This document shows, piece by piece, positions 35,839 to 46,760 of a stretch of DNA of 64,000 nt. How positions within the stretch are numbered: the first letter of the stretch is position 1; every line of letters starts with the position of its first letter. This stretch comes from Poronia punctata. Lineage: Eukaryota; Ascomycota; Sordariomycetes; Xylariales; Xylariaceae. The stretch lies in NCBI GenBank assembly GCA_022579005.1, contig MU401615.1:1-64000 (forward strand), written 5' to 3'. Made by a program: the position numbers and the translations under genes. The notes under the pieces are model-generated. The model was not told the origin of the DNA and did no database searches. It was given only the letters and a program-made list of their open reading frames with translations.

Positions 35839-37420
35839 TTATGTCTCCGGCGCTCCTGGCAGACGTTCGATGACGTATTTTCCTCTTGCCACGTTCATGA
35901 CTAGACCGTTGTCAGTATTACTTATTCCCTTTCGCAGGACAAGAGACGATAAAAGAGTAAATTACTCACTTGGTACACCCGGTATCTTTCTTATCCGTCG
36001 AATAAGATCTTTATCATTGGTCGCGACTGAAATTTTGTATCAGCAATGTGGCCCCTATACGATATAGTATAGTAGTAGGTAGAATAGGGGTTAGTGTTGG
36101 TGTCCTTACCGATATAGACTCGATGTTGCATGACCCGATCCACGATGCAATCACTGTGACCAGCGTTAATTCTCTATACTCCCGCCTTTGACAGTCTGGT
36201 AGTTGGGCGAATCCTGTCGAGGGCCGGACTTACTCTGCATATGTGCCTTTATGACTGTTTTCGAATAGCATTAGTTTCTGCTCACTGTGGCTCAAGTGTG
36301 TTGTTCGTCATGGATAATACTTACTCGCATTTGATGTGCTCCCATCTCTCATCACGGGCTATCCTCAGGGCCATGCGATATCTATAACGGCGGTTAGCGT
36401 CCAATGTCGGCTGGCAACATCTAACGTGGACTTACTTTGGGCCCAGCTTTTCTAATTCTGCCATTACACAGGATGTAATGATACTTGACATCTACCATTA
36501 GCTTAATCCTCGCGGATAGGGTGTATCAAGAAGATGGATCTCGGAGATACTAACGGAATACACTTGGCGTAAAGACAGTCTAGTGGGAAAAAGACAAAGT
36601 TAGCAACGATTCTAGACCGTGATATGTCACCTCGCTTCCATTTTCTTTCCAAGCGATGAAGCGACGAAAAATATGTACGCCTACTCGCTGTTCCGACATA
36701 GGCGATTACAAATACTACCCTCAAGAAGGGCTTAATAGATGATTGGTCTAGACTCACCCATCATGGACTCCAACAGCGGCAGCTTGCGCTGTATGGTGTG
36801 ACTTAGAAAATTGGTATCAACCAGGACAGAGTAAGGCGGCTTCAAAGCTTGACTGCACGCGTATTGTTAGCAAATAATCCAATAAAATACCGCACGCAAT
36901 GATGAGCAAGCCAAGCCACAGATTCGTCCGCATCCTTTAAGAAGGCCGCGAAAACGCAAGACATCGGCCATACTGCTGCTTCGCCCCCCACTGACGAAAG
37001 ACCGGGCCTCATGTCCGTGAGACTCCATGCACACCTTGCCTCTACCGGTGACCGAGCGGCTCCCAAAGTCCAGGGGCAAAACAAACTTGTAGATTATAAG
37101 AAATCCGGCACTTACTTGTGTTGAAAGAAGAGACCTGACGGCATCTGAGGGATCTCCCGAACGACCTGGTCCTTGGCAGGGCCCGTTTTGGTGTTTTGGG
37201 GATTCATCTCATCAGCCTTGCCGGCATTTTTTTTCAGACGGGCATCTCGCTGGCCAATGACTTTTGATATATATCAGTTTACATTCAGAACACCCTTTTC
37301 CCACACCTCGGAGACTTACTGCGTTTGACCTATTCTCAGTTAGTTATCAATGATCCACAGAAGCAAATGGTGGATTAATCTTACGGTGGCAAACTTGCGA
37401 GTCTTTTTGGCTACACCCAT
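35839..37420 (-). CDS. fcf1: rRNA-processing PIN-domain protein Fcf1/Utp24
   Basis: Eleven exons encode only 199 residues: 37420-37385, 37329-37320, 37260-37116, 36852-36758, 36579-36555, 36483-36436, 36381-36325, 36254-36234, 36153-36110, 36026-35970 and 35900-35839. The joined protein reads MGVAKKTRKFATVKR, IIGQRDARLKKNAGKADEMN, PPYSVLVDTNFLSHTIQRKL, VMAELEKLGPKYRMALRIAR, KGTYADDCIVDRVMQHR, VATNDKDLIRRIRKIPGVP and a tail ending RGKYVIERLPGAPET. Fcf1/Utp24 is the SSU-processome endonuclease needed for early pre-18S cleavages in the nucleolus. The acidic PIN residues in VDTNF, MAELE, YADD and ATND are present. Where yeast has ITDC this reads ITSC. Introns are 55-263 bp, and exon 2 is only 10 nt. 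Confidence 0.92.
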
Positions 37421-39459
37421 TATGTCCTCTGGTTTTTATCCTGTGTCCGGAGTATTCAAGATAGAAGGGGATTAATGAGAAAGCGTTGAGATACTAAGTC
37501 GTCTCTGTTGATATGATATCGAATGTCAATTGGTAGTGTCCAGGCAGTCCCCCTGGTGGCATTTGAAAATCTCAGTTCTTGACAATGAACCAATCAAAGA
37601 TTGTTCTTCTAGAAAGGGTTAAGCGCAATATCTCCACTGAAGAGGTACGTATACCTACTCGATCTAAATCCTCTTGAAGGGCACTGGCCAATCTACGCAG
37701 GCTTCTAAGAACACCAGAAGGTTTAAATCTTGAAAAATCCAGTCGATACATACGACGTAGATGGTACTACCTAACCTACTCCCCGGGTGTATGATTGAGG
37801 TGTATTTCCAAGGTGTATAGCAGTCATATGTGTAATTGGTAGGTTTACCCGTAAGCCGTTACGGCCTCTTCTGAAGAACACATAAACGTCATCAGTTCGC
37901 ACGGAACCTATCAAAGGGATGGTTTGAACCAGAGAATCTATGGTAGGCTAGGCCTACCTAAGCTTGCCGGCTTACGATTCTCAGTCTACTGACAGGCATA
38001 TGCACCTATTTTGGGGCCTTTATGGAAATCATTCCATCACATTTGAATGAAGTAGACTGATGCAAATCATCGTGACAAAGCGCGTTTATGGCTACAGTAC
38101 TTCTGTTGAAACTGCCGCTGGGAGGTCCATCCTACAGGTGGCGTTATACCAGATAGGTACCTCGTGGGCTTAATACTAGGTAATACTCATAAGGTATTAA
38201 AGATGGTGAGGTCCATTTGCTTGGCAAAATACAGGTACAGCCCCCGCAAAGCTACGAGTACGTTTTGAGCGACAACGCCTACTGTGCCGAAACTCTTGGT
38301 AGGTCCGTTTTCTCTTAGGTCCTTGTGTATAAAAAGTGTCTTTCAAGGTAAAGTAGTTGTACTTTGTATATTTGTACACGTATTTACAGGATGCTGGGAA
38401 CACACCGTAACCCTCTGGGAACACGGGCAAGTGGGTGGATAGATAGGTACATTTAATGAAGCAACTCGCTGCCAGTGATTCCTGACCCAAGCCCTCCAAG
38501 CTACCATAATTTATTCAACCTCGAAACTCTACCAAGTCGCCTTGGTCCCTTTTGCTTGTGTACTCGTACGGGATCTTAGGTCTACTTGGGTGTGAATACT
38601 GTAATATATTTACAATTCTCTTTTGTTCGACACTGTCACTGGTATACGTGTATCTGGCTATCTATTCCTATTCTGGCGTACGCTTGATACTATTGTTAGT
38701 TCCCACTACAGGGACCGACCTACGCGACGCAGGCTTCTTCTCCTCCTCACACAGAGATCCGTCGTCATTACCTAACTTATAGGTACTCCTGCTCCTATAA
38801 CCTCCTCCTAGACTACAACCCCACCAAATCTTCTATACCAATACCTTCCACTTCCATTCGTCTGCGGTCTACACACACATACAATTGCCCACCTTCCGCT
38901 GTCTACGAGCCTTATCTAACTTGCTCCTACCCTTATGGTTACTATTTGCGAAGTCGCAGCGCTGCGCTTTATGACTCTAGGCAATCAAAGCCCATAGCGC
39001 GACATCGATACGAAAAGCTCAGGCGCAGGCCGCATATTCGCTTGTCACGTCACGTCCCGTCCTAGTTTCGGTCATTGCAGAAATGGTGAGCCCAGATGTC
39101 AACCCACTATCCTGCCTTTGATCACGAACTTGTTCTCGCTCTTCAGTCTCTTTTCCGTCCTGTCAATATTTTCCTGTCATCACTCTATGGCACCTTGATT
39201 ACTTTCTAAAACTGCTCATTCCCTTTTTCAAACTCTGTACCGCGGCTCCAGTCCCGGGGTTGCTATTTGCCGCCCCTTCTGGTCCGAGACAACCCCTTGC
39301 ATACGTCTTGCTGCCGTCCTAGCTCGCTCTCCTTTAAAAACAATAAACAACTGTTAGAGCAAAGTGTTTCAATCCCAAGTATTTTGCCGTAGCTTCTTCT
39401 TGCCACTAACGAAATCTGTCGCTAAGAGTTACGATTCGGACATCCATTCCCCCAACGAC
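37421..39459. other. Divergent intergenic region fcf1/ubp15
   Basis: Two kilobases between divergent starts, with TACCTAC-like and ACTCGTA words at 37640-38180. C/T-rich DNA near 39230-39350 probably belongs to the ubp15 promoter or leader. Frames at 38197-38499 and 38552-38782 show no motif. Confidence 0.55.
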
Positions 39460-42400
39460 ATGTTGATTGACACGCAAGACAACATGATCGTCGAACCGCA
39501 AAACGACGCAGACCAGGTCGCCATCATTGAGCCCGACCAACTGGATAATGATACGGAACAGCCGGAGAATGCAACCCTAGCTACCGACTGTACGTCCCGT
39601 CCTATCCTATCAACCGTATCGACCATATATTCGACCACTGTGTAGAGCTAACATGGTGCTCTAGATGATGCCATAAAAGAGGTCGTCCTGCCCCCACTCC
39701 TAGAAGAACCCAAGATATTGGAAGATGTAGTAGACACATGGAAAATTGAGAATTGGAGGGGTCTCAACAAGAAAGAACATGGCCCTACATTTCAAGCCGG
39801 CGGTTATCCATGGTTAGCATGCTGTCCAACTCCCCGCCCCAGCCCCTCGCTGACGCAATGAATAGGCGTATTCTCCTGTTCCCCTTCGGCAATAATGTCG
39901 ATCAATCCTCCGTATATCTTGAACATGGGTTCGACGACGTTAGTAATATACCGGATGATTGGAGTTGCTGCGTGCAGTTCGGGCTGGTCATGTGGAATAT
40001 AAACGACCCTTCACTCTTTACCCACCATACCGCCCATCATCGCTTCACCAAGGAGGAAAGCGACTGGGGCTTTACTCGATTTCTCGAGCTCCGACGAATG
40101 TTTCAGCAGCCATGGGGTAGTTCCGGCCGGCCCCTCGTCGAAGACGACGCTGTTAACATAACCGCCTATGTCCGCGTTGTCGAAGACGAGACAGGCGTGT
40201 TATGGCACAATTTTAACAACTACGATTCGAAGCGAGAGACGGGCTTTGTCGGGCTAAAAAACCAAGGCGCCACATGCTACTTGAACTCTCTTTTACAGTC
40301 TCTCTATTTCACCAACGCATTTCGCAAGGTGAGTTCAACTGGGAAGTTGACGTTATTGAAGCCACTAACGACTCGGGCTACAGGCCGTGTACCAAATCCC
40401 AACTGCCGAAGATGAGAGCATCGCCAACAGTGCATATGCTCTCCAACGACTTTTCTACCAATTGCAGATCTCTAACACTGCCGTTAGTACCAATGAGCTG
40501 ACGCGTTCCTTTGGATGGGACACGCGCCACATATTTGAGCAACAAGATGTGCAAGAATTGTCACGCAAACTAATCGAGCGCATGGAAGAGAAAATGAAGG
40601 GAACTGCTGCGGAAGATGCTCTGCCTAAAATGCTCAGCGGCAAGGTAAAGACTTATGTTTCGTGCATCAACGTCGACTATGAATCCAGCCGGCTGGAAGA
40701 TTTCTGGGATATTCAACTCAATGTCCGGAATATCCCCAACCTCCAGGAGAGTTTCAAAGACTACATCCAGCAAGAGACGTTGGACGGAGACAACAAGTAT
40801 TGGGCTAGCGATGAGCACAAATACCAGGATGCGCGCAAGGGAGTCATATTCACCAGCTTTCCCGAGGTTTTGCATCTGCACCTTAAACGATTCGAGTATG
40901 ACATCCAGCGAGATACGATGATGAAGATCAACGACCGTTTTGAATTTCCCGAGACGTTGGATCTGGCCCCATACCTGGAGAAAGATGCAGACAGGTCGGA
41001 GTCGTGGACTTACAAGCTTCATGGCGTGCTGGTACACAGTGGGGATCTCAACGCTGGCCATTATTATGCTTTCCTGAAGCCAAACAAAGACGGCTGGTTC
41101 TACAAATTCGACGACGACAAAGTGACGAGGGCGACAATGAGGGAAACGCTAGAGGAAAACTTTGGCGGTGAATACAAGTCGTCCCTTCTTCCAGCCAGGT
41201 CGGCGTATCAAAAGAAGGCCCCTATAATGCGCCAGATGAACGCATACATGCTGGTCTACATCCGAGAGTCCAGACTAGACCAAGTCTTGACCCCGGTTGA
41301 TAAGGACGACTGCCCGCCGCACTTGCGTAGGTACCCAAATGATGATAATGTTGGTGTGTGATACGTACTAACCCTCGAATAGAGAGACGGTTAGAGGAGG
41401 AGGCGGCCGCGCGCGAAGCGAAACGGAGAGAGCGGGAAGTGCAACATCTCTACCTTCCCGTGAAGGTCATTACCGAGGAGACGTTTAGGAACCACCCCGG
41501 GACCGATTTGACTAACTTCGACTCCAACCCGGCTGAGGACCCTGCGGCACCGCGATTTTACAAGATGAAGAAACAGATGACGATGGAGGAGGCCGTGGCA
41601 ACCATTGCGCAAGACTTGAACCAGGATCCCAAGCGAGTTCGTCTCTGGATCATGGTGAATCGGCAGAACAAGACTACGCGTCCTGATCAACCGATCATGG
41701 ACCTCCGACCGACTGTCGAGGAGACGTGCTCGCGCGCAATTGCCAATGGCCGAGAGCCTGTCCTTCGGGTTTGGGCCGAGGTAGCCGAGGAAGTAGATGC
41801 CCAAGGTAACGCCATCTGGCCCACGTATCAAAGCAACGCGAATGGTGTCGTGGTAAAGAACGACCTCATCCTCATTTTCCTCAAGCACTTTGACGCCGAA
41901 CAGCAGAAGCTAGAGGGCGTCGGCCACATATATGTCAGCAAAGACAAACGAATTGAGGAACTAGTGCCGGTGATCTGCAAGAAAATGGGCTGGGGCGACA
42001 AGCTTTCCGGCGGCGACCAACTGGCTATGTGGGAGGAGATAAAGCCGTCCATGATCGAAGCCCTCAAGGCTAAACAGACACTCAAAGTGGCTGAATTGCA
42101 GGACGGCGACATCATATGTTTCCAGAGAACCCATGAACGTAAATCGGCTGGGGATATGCTGGGAAAGATACCACGGTTGGGCGACAAGACGGCTGAAGAG
42201 GTCAAACGTTGGGATCGGTTTGAGGACGCGAAATCCTTCTACGACTTCCTTTGCTTCAAACGAGATATCCGCCTGGACCCGCATCCCCGTTGTGACAAGC
42301 CTGACCTAGAGAGTTTCATATTGACTCTTAGCTCCAAGGTTACATATGATCAACTGGCTGAACGCGTCGGGGACCGTCTGGGGGTGGAACCAACGCATCT

Positions 42401-43394
42401 GCGCTTCTTCACGGCCAATGCTCAGACGGGCCAGCCCAGGGGAGCCGTCCGGCGAGGACCTAACGCAACACTTGGACAGCTGCTCAACCCACAAAACTAT
42501 ACGCAACAATCTCTTCAGACCAAGCCCAACTCGCTCTTTTACGAGGTGTTGGATATGAGTCTTGCCGAACTTGACACCAAGAAGAACATCAAGGTGACTT
42601 GGTTAAGTGAAGGCATCACAAAAGAGGTTGGTGACGCGCCAGGCCGTTTTTCATTTTCCGTCTGTTTTTTTTTTTTTTTTTTTTTTTTTTTTGGCTAATA
42701 ACTTGATTAGGAGGTTTTCGATGTTCTTGTGCCGAAGCAAGGACAAGTGGAAGATCTTATCCAAGCGCTTGTGAAGAAGGCGCAAATGGAAGACGAGCAG
42801 GAAGGCGGGCGGATACGAGTGTATGAAGTTCACAACCATAAATTTTTCCGCGAACTAGTGCCGGGGTATCCTGTCCTCAGCATCAATGATTACGTCGATG
42901 TAGTGGCAGAACGAGTGCCTGAAGAAGAACTGGACGCTCCAGAACGGGATTTCATCAAAGTCATTCACTTCCAAAACGATCCCAGCCGAGTACACGGCAT
43001 GCCGTTCCGGTTCCTTCTGAAGGAGGTAAGATCCAGCCGTTGCAGTTCCTTTATTTCTCTCTTGATGGTGACGCTCACTATTGGTAGGGCGAGGTTTTCT
43101 CCGAGACCAAGAAGCGGCTAGAGAAACGGACGGGAATCAAAGGCAAAGCATTTGAGAAGATCAAATTTGCCCTTGTCCGACGGTATCAAAAGCCTGTTAC
43201 CTATATAAACGATGGTGAGTCTCTCGGTTGAGTAGAAGCGAGTAACAATAGACAGCGTAGACTAACCCAGCTCCTCTATAGACGACGTCTTATACGATGA
43301 GGGGAACAGCGTCGAAGACGACACCATGTTGGGGCTAGATCACATGGATCGCACCCGGACTACGAGAAACGGCGCCGAAATGTTCCTCAAGTAG
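39460..43394 (+). CDS. ubp15: Ubiquitin C-terminal hydrolase USP7/Ubp15 type
   Basis: Eight exons, 39460-39589, 39665-39812, 39866-40328, 40384-41326, 41383-42626, 42711-43025, 43088-43214 and 43282-43394, give 1160 residues. A MATH domain (from VVDTWKIENWRGL, about residue 63) is followed by the USP domain. Its Cys box is GLKNQGATCYLNSLLQSLYF with Cys about 230. QQDVQELSRKL and LHLHLKRFEYD follow, and the His box is HSGDLNAGHYYAFLKP with catalytic His about 473. The rest matches the ubiquitin-like HUBL repeats of USP7: VKVITEETFRNHPG, GVGHIYVSKDKRIEEL, PNSLFYEVLDMSLAELD. These enzymes remove ubiquitin from cell-cycle, peroxisomal and chromatin-linked targets. The intron 41327-41382 has a perfect TACTAAC branch site. 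The intron 42627-42710 carries 28 consecutive T. Confidence 0.95.
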
Positions 43395-45280
43395 ATAAAT
43401 ATAACGACTACCCTATGATAGATAGGTGCGGCCTTTCTCTAGCGAACCTATGAGGCCCGAAATATGGCATGGCGGAAGCGCACGGCGTATAAAAGCACGC
43501 ATGCCGAGGATGTGCCCCCCTTTCCCTCTGCTTTAGGAGCATGGAAGAATCGCTAAGGCGCGGCGCCATACAGCCCTCCAGCGTCTACATAACGACGGAA
43601 ATGTTACGCATTACGCCTCGTAACAAGCAGTGCAGGGCGTAACATTTGGCGCCGTATCATACGTCACGTAAGGGCCGAGGTGCCGACCTCGATTCGTGAA
43701 CTTGACGTGTCATCATGAGGGGCCGTTGTACAGGCAGCGTTAGGACCAATATGAGGTATACCAACTAGTTACATCAATAGCAACCCATTACCCAGACCGT
43801 CTAGGTTATTTACATTTGGTAGGTAGACACATTCGTTTCCAGATATGAATTTGAGGCATGGAGATGCATTGAGCTTGATAGGTGACGTATTATACGCTCC
43901 CATTCTATGCCAGCTCTTCAATGTGAAGAGTTGAGGGTTTAGTGCCTAAATATTCCTTCGTACAACGGTTCGTCTATCATGATCATTCTACCGCCATAGG
44001 GGAGACGCGCGAGAAAGAGAGAGACACTGCCCATCTACCTACCTACCTACCTACCTACCACCCAGGATGAGGCAATATTGGGTTGGATAAGTAATATGTG
44101 GACTGGCCTCCTGTCTCCTCGTCCACCCCCTAACCAACGATATTATGAAGTTAAATTCCTAAGCCGTGGAAAGTGGTGCGGATAAAATAGGTATGTTTGT
44201 AGGCTTATGTTATACAAAAGTTGGTTGACCAGGTCATGGTAAGGAAAGGTTTGATCCCTAAAATTTTATTGTTTATTCCCCTTTCTCAATGATCAGTAGG
44301 TACTATTAGTAGGTAGATTCATGATGTTCTTTTTTTATGCTAAAACTATTTATCTAATGTAGAAGTAGTTACTTAATTTCCTGCAAGGAACAAAAAGAGC
44401 TTTGGTTTGTTATAGGGTAGGTAACGTAATAATTCTCCTTTACTTCCTTATAGGAAGACAGACAGACCCCTTAATATGATTATGTTGGTAGCGAAGCAAT
44501 TTCCGCCTAATTTCCGACGCAGAACACGCCTTTTGTTGATTTGATGAATGTTATTGGTAGAGAGAAAGTCTGTCTAGTTAGCCAGCCAGCTAGAAAGACA
44601 GGCAGGCAGGCTCTATTTTCCGAATAGGTTCAAACACTCTGTATGGGGTATGTGTTTGTGCCTCCTATGCGTGTGTAAAGCAAGGACGAGGACCCATAGA
44701 CTTCTTGTCACTGGGGGTTTTTTTTTTCTTTTATTTTCTTCTTTCCCGTGTTGACCCAAACTCTAATCTGTTGACGGGGAGGTCGGTGGAGTAATTTTGT
44801 ATAATGGGTAGATAATAAAGGGCGGGTTTTAATTAATAGTTGTTGCGTATAAGAGGAGAGAGATATTGTGAAAAGACAGACCACAGACACTCTCTTAGGA
44901 GAAGGTCGTTGAGCTCTTTAAGTGTCTTGTCTTTTCCCCCTTTTTTCCGCTCTTGATCTTTTTTTTTTTTTTTTTTTTTTTTTTTGGCAACAGGCTTCGT
45001 TTTGTGAAGTGAGGCAGGGGTGGGCGGGGTAATAAGAGGCAAAATGAGAAATATGTCTTTATTTTCTGTCCTGAGGTTTGTTGTTGTTGTTCCCACGAGC
45101 AATGGTTTAAGGGCAACGGACAGACAGACAGATATATACCGGCTCTGAACCATCATTTTATCTTTTATAGCATACACATACTTTCTCTCTCTCTCTCTCT
45201 GGTGATAGATAGATAGATAGGTAGGAGTGACGAGGTTTTTTTTTTTTTTAACTTCATCATCGCTTTGTAGAACGCAGTAT
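43395..45280. other. 3' flank of ubp15 with inverted repeat and simple repeats
   Basis: No gene seen. An 11-bp perfect inverted repeat (43599-43609 with 43637-43647) lies about 210 bp past the ubp15 stop, and a 6-bp hairpin (CGAGGT/ACCTCG, 43676-43691) follows. Simple repeats: (CTAC)n at about 44037-44058, a T run at 44959-44985, (CT)n at about 45183-45200 and (GATA)n near 45206. Confidence 0.65.
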
Positions 45281-45410
45281 GAGTGCTTCGTCGTCTTTTA
45301 GACAGAGCTTGGTGGTTTGGTAGATCAAGGGTGCAAGCAAGCCATATGAGTTTTGGCGAGAGACGTCAAACAGAAGCCGATATGTTGGGTCGGTTTAGGA
45401 AGGTGTGTGT

Positions 45411-45655
45411 GTTCTTGTCGTTTGTACGGCAAGAAAGATTTCACCACGCTCGACCATGCGATGCTGGTGCTGTCTCTGCCGTTGTTTTTAGGCAGAGAGG
45501 AGGAGATAACAGGACCACAGAATTTAATCTCTCTTGTTGTTGGGAACAAGAGGAAGTTATGTGTCTTTTTGTCGTTTGTACGGCAAGAAAGATTTCACCA
45601 CGCTCGACCATGCGATGCCGATACTGTCTCTGCCATTGTTTTTTAAGCAGAGAGA
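45411..45655. repeat. 154-bp-period direct repeat with paired hairpins
   Basis: Two units, 45411-45500 and 45563-45655, are almost identical over about 90 nt (shared core GTCGTTTGTACGGCAAGAAA). Each unit contains two stem-loops. The first is TTCTTGTCG/CGGCAAGAA (copy 2 has TTTTTGTCG, which still pairs as G.U in RNA). The second is TCTCTGCC/GGCAGAGA in copy 1 and TCTCTGC/GCAGAGA in copy 2. No protein frame is conserved between the copies in a recognisable way. Confidence 0.75.
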
Positions 45656-46347
45656 GAAAGAGAGGACTGACAGCGAAGGTAGATGGCAAGTGAAACTACC
45701 CCAGGCCCTCTTTGAACAGTAGGATCCATTGTCCTCACGAGACCAGGCAGGTGTTTCGGTGTTGTGAGAAACCCAAGCCGAGCCGAGCCGAGATTTGACT
45801 ATGTAGAGAGAAATTAAAGCGGTGATGGCTTTAGTTTTTGGGACAGGCTGAGAATAGATTGATTCAGCCATTATATCGAGAAAACGAACACACAACAAAT
45901 ATTTTGTGCTTTTTTCTCTCAAAATACTCCAGCTATCAACTGTATCGCACCAGGCAAAAGTGCTGCTGTGCAGTGGATAGATCGAACAGCTATGTATTGC
46001 GACCGCCAGAGGAGTTATATGTGGTCTTTGGTGCTTTCTTCTAACGGTGTATAGAAGAACCCAAGACGTGAATTGTACTATGGCCGTTTTTGAAGAGAAC
46101 TACTTGTTCCGTTTACCAACGCACAAGACAGGGGCTGTACTTCGAAGGAATTTTCTCCTGTGGTACTGTTTGGTCTTCTTAGTTGATACTGGGATTCCGC
46201 GACGACGAAATACTATGAAATGCGTCTTCTTGTATGTTCTGAGGGCTCGAGGGTAGACAGAAACGGGCAGGAATGGTGTGACAGTGCAAATGTGACATTG
46301 CAGCCAGCGGACTTGATGTTCCATTTCGTAGCCACGCGGATAGAGTT

Positions 46348-46760
46348 GGGACTTGAACGGTTTAAGAACAAGCCCCTATAGTATGGTTTGGACATCTTGG
46401 TTTGTTATGTAGATGCTGAAACGACCGACAAACCGATGTACTCGAGCATTCTTGTTGGTCCTCAAGGCAGAGAGAAAGCACCACATACGACAGCGACTGT
46501 AGTCATATGTACGTTTTACATTTTGGAGGGCATACTTTGGGACTTGTACGGTTCAAGAACAAGCCCCTATAGCATGGTTTGACATATAAATGCCAGAACA
46601 ACGGACCGACCAGTGTACTCGAGCATTCTCGTTCGTCCTCAAGGCAGAGAGAAAGCACCACGTACGACAGCGACTGTAGCCATATGTACGTTTTACATTT
46701 TGGAGGGCGTACTTTGGGACATGTACGGTTTAAGCACAAGCCCCAATGGATGGTTTTCCA
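46348..46760. repeat. Diverged tandem repeat of about 177-191 bp
   Basis: The string GGGACTTG...CAAGCCCC occurs at 46348, 46539 and (as GGGACATG) 46716, giving periods of 191 and 177 bp. Between copies, CTCGAGCATTCT and CTCAAGGCAGAGAGAAAGCA recur (46441 and 46618). GGCAGAGAG is shared with the 154-bp units upstream, so the two arrays may be related. GGGACTTG can pair with CAAGCCC through a bulged A in copies 1 and 2. Confidence 0.75.
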
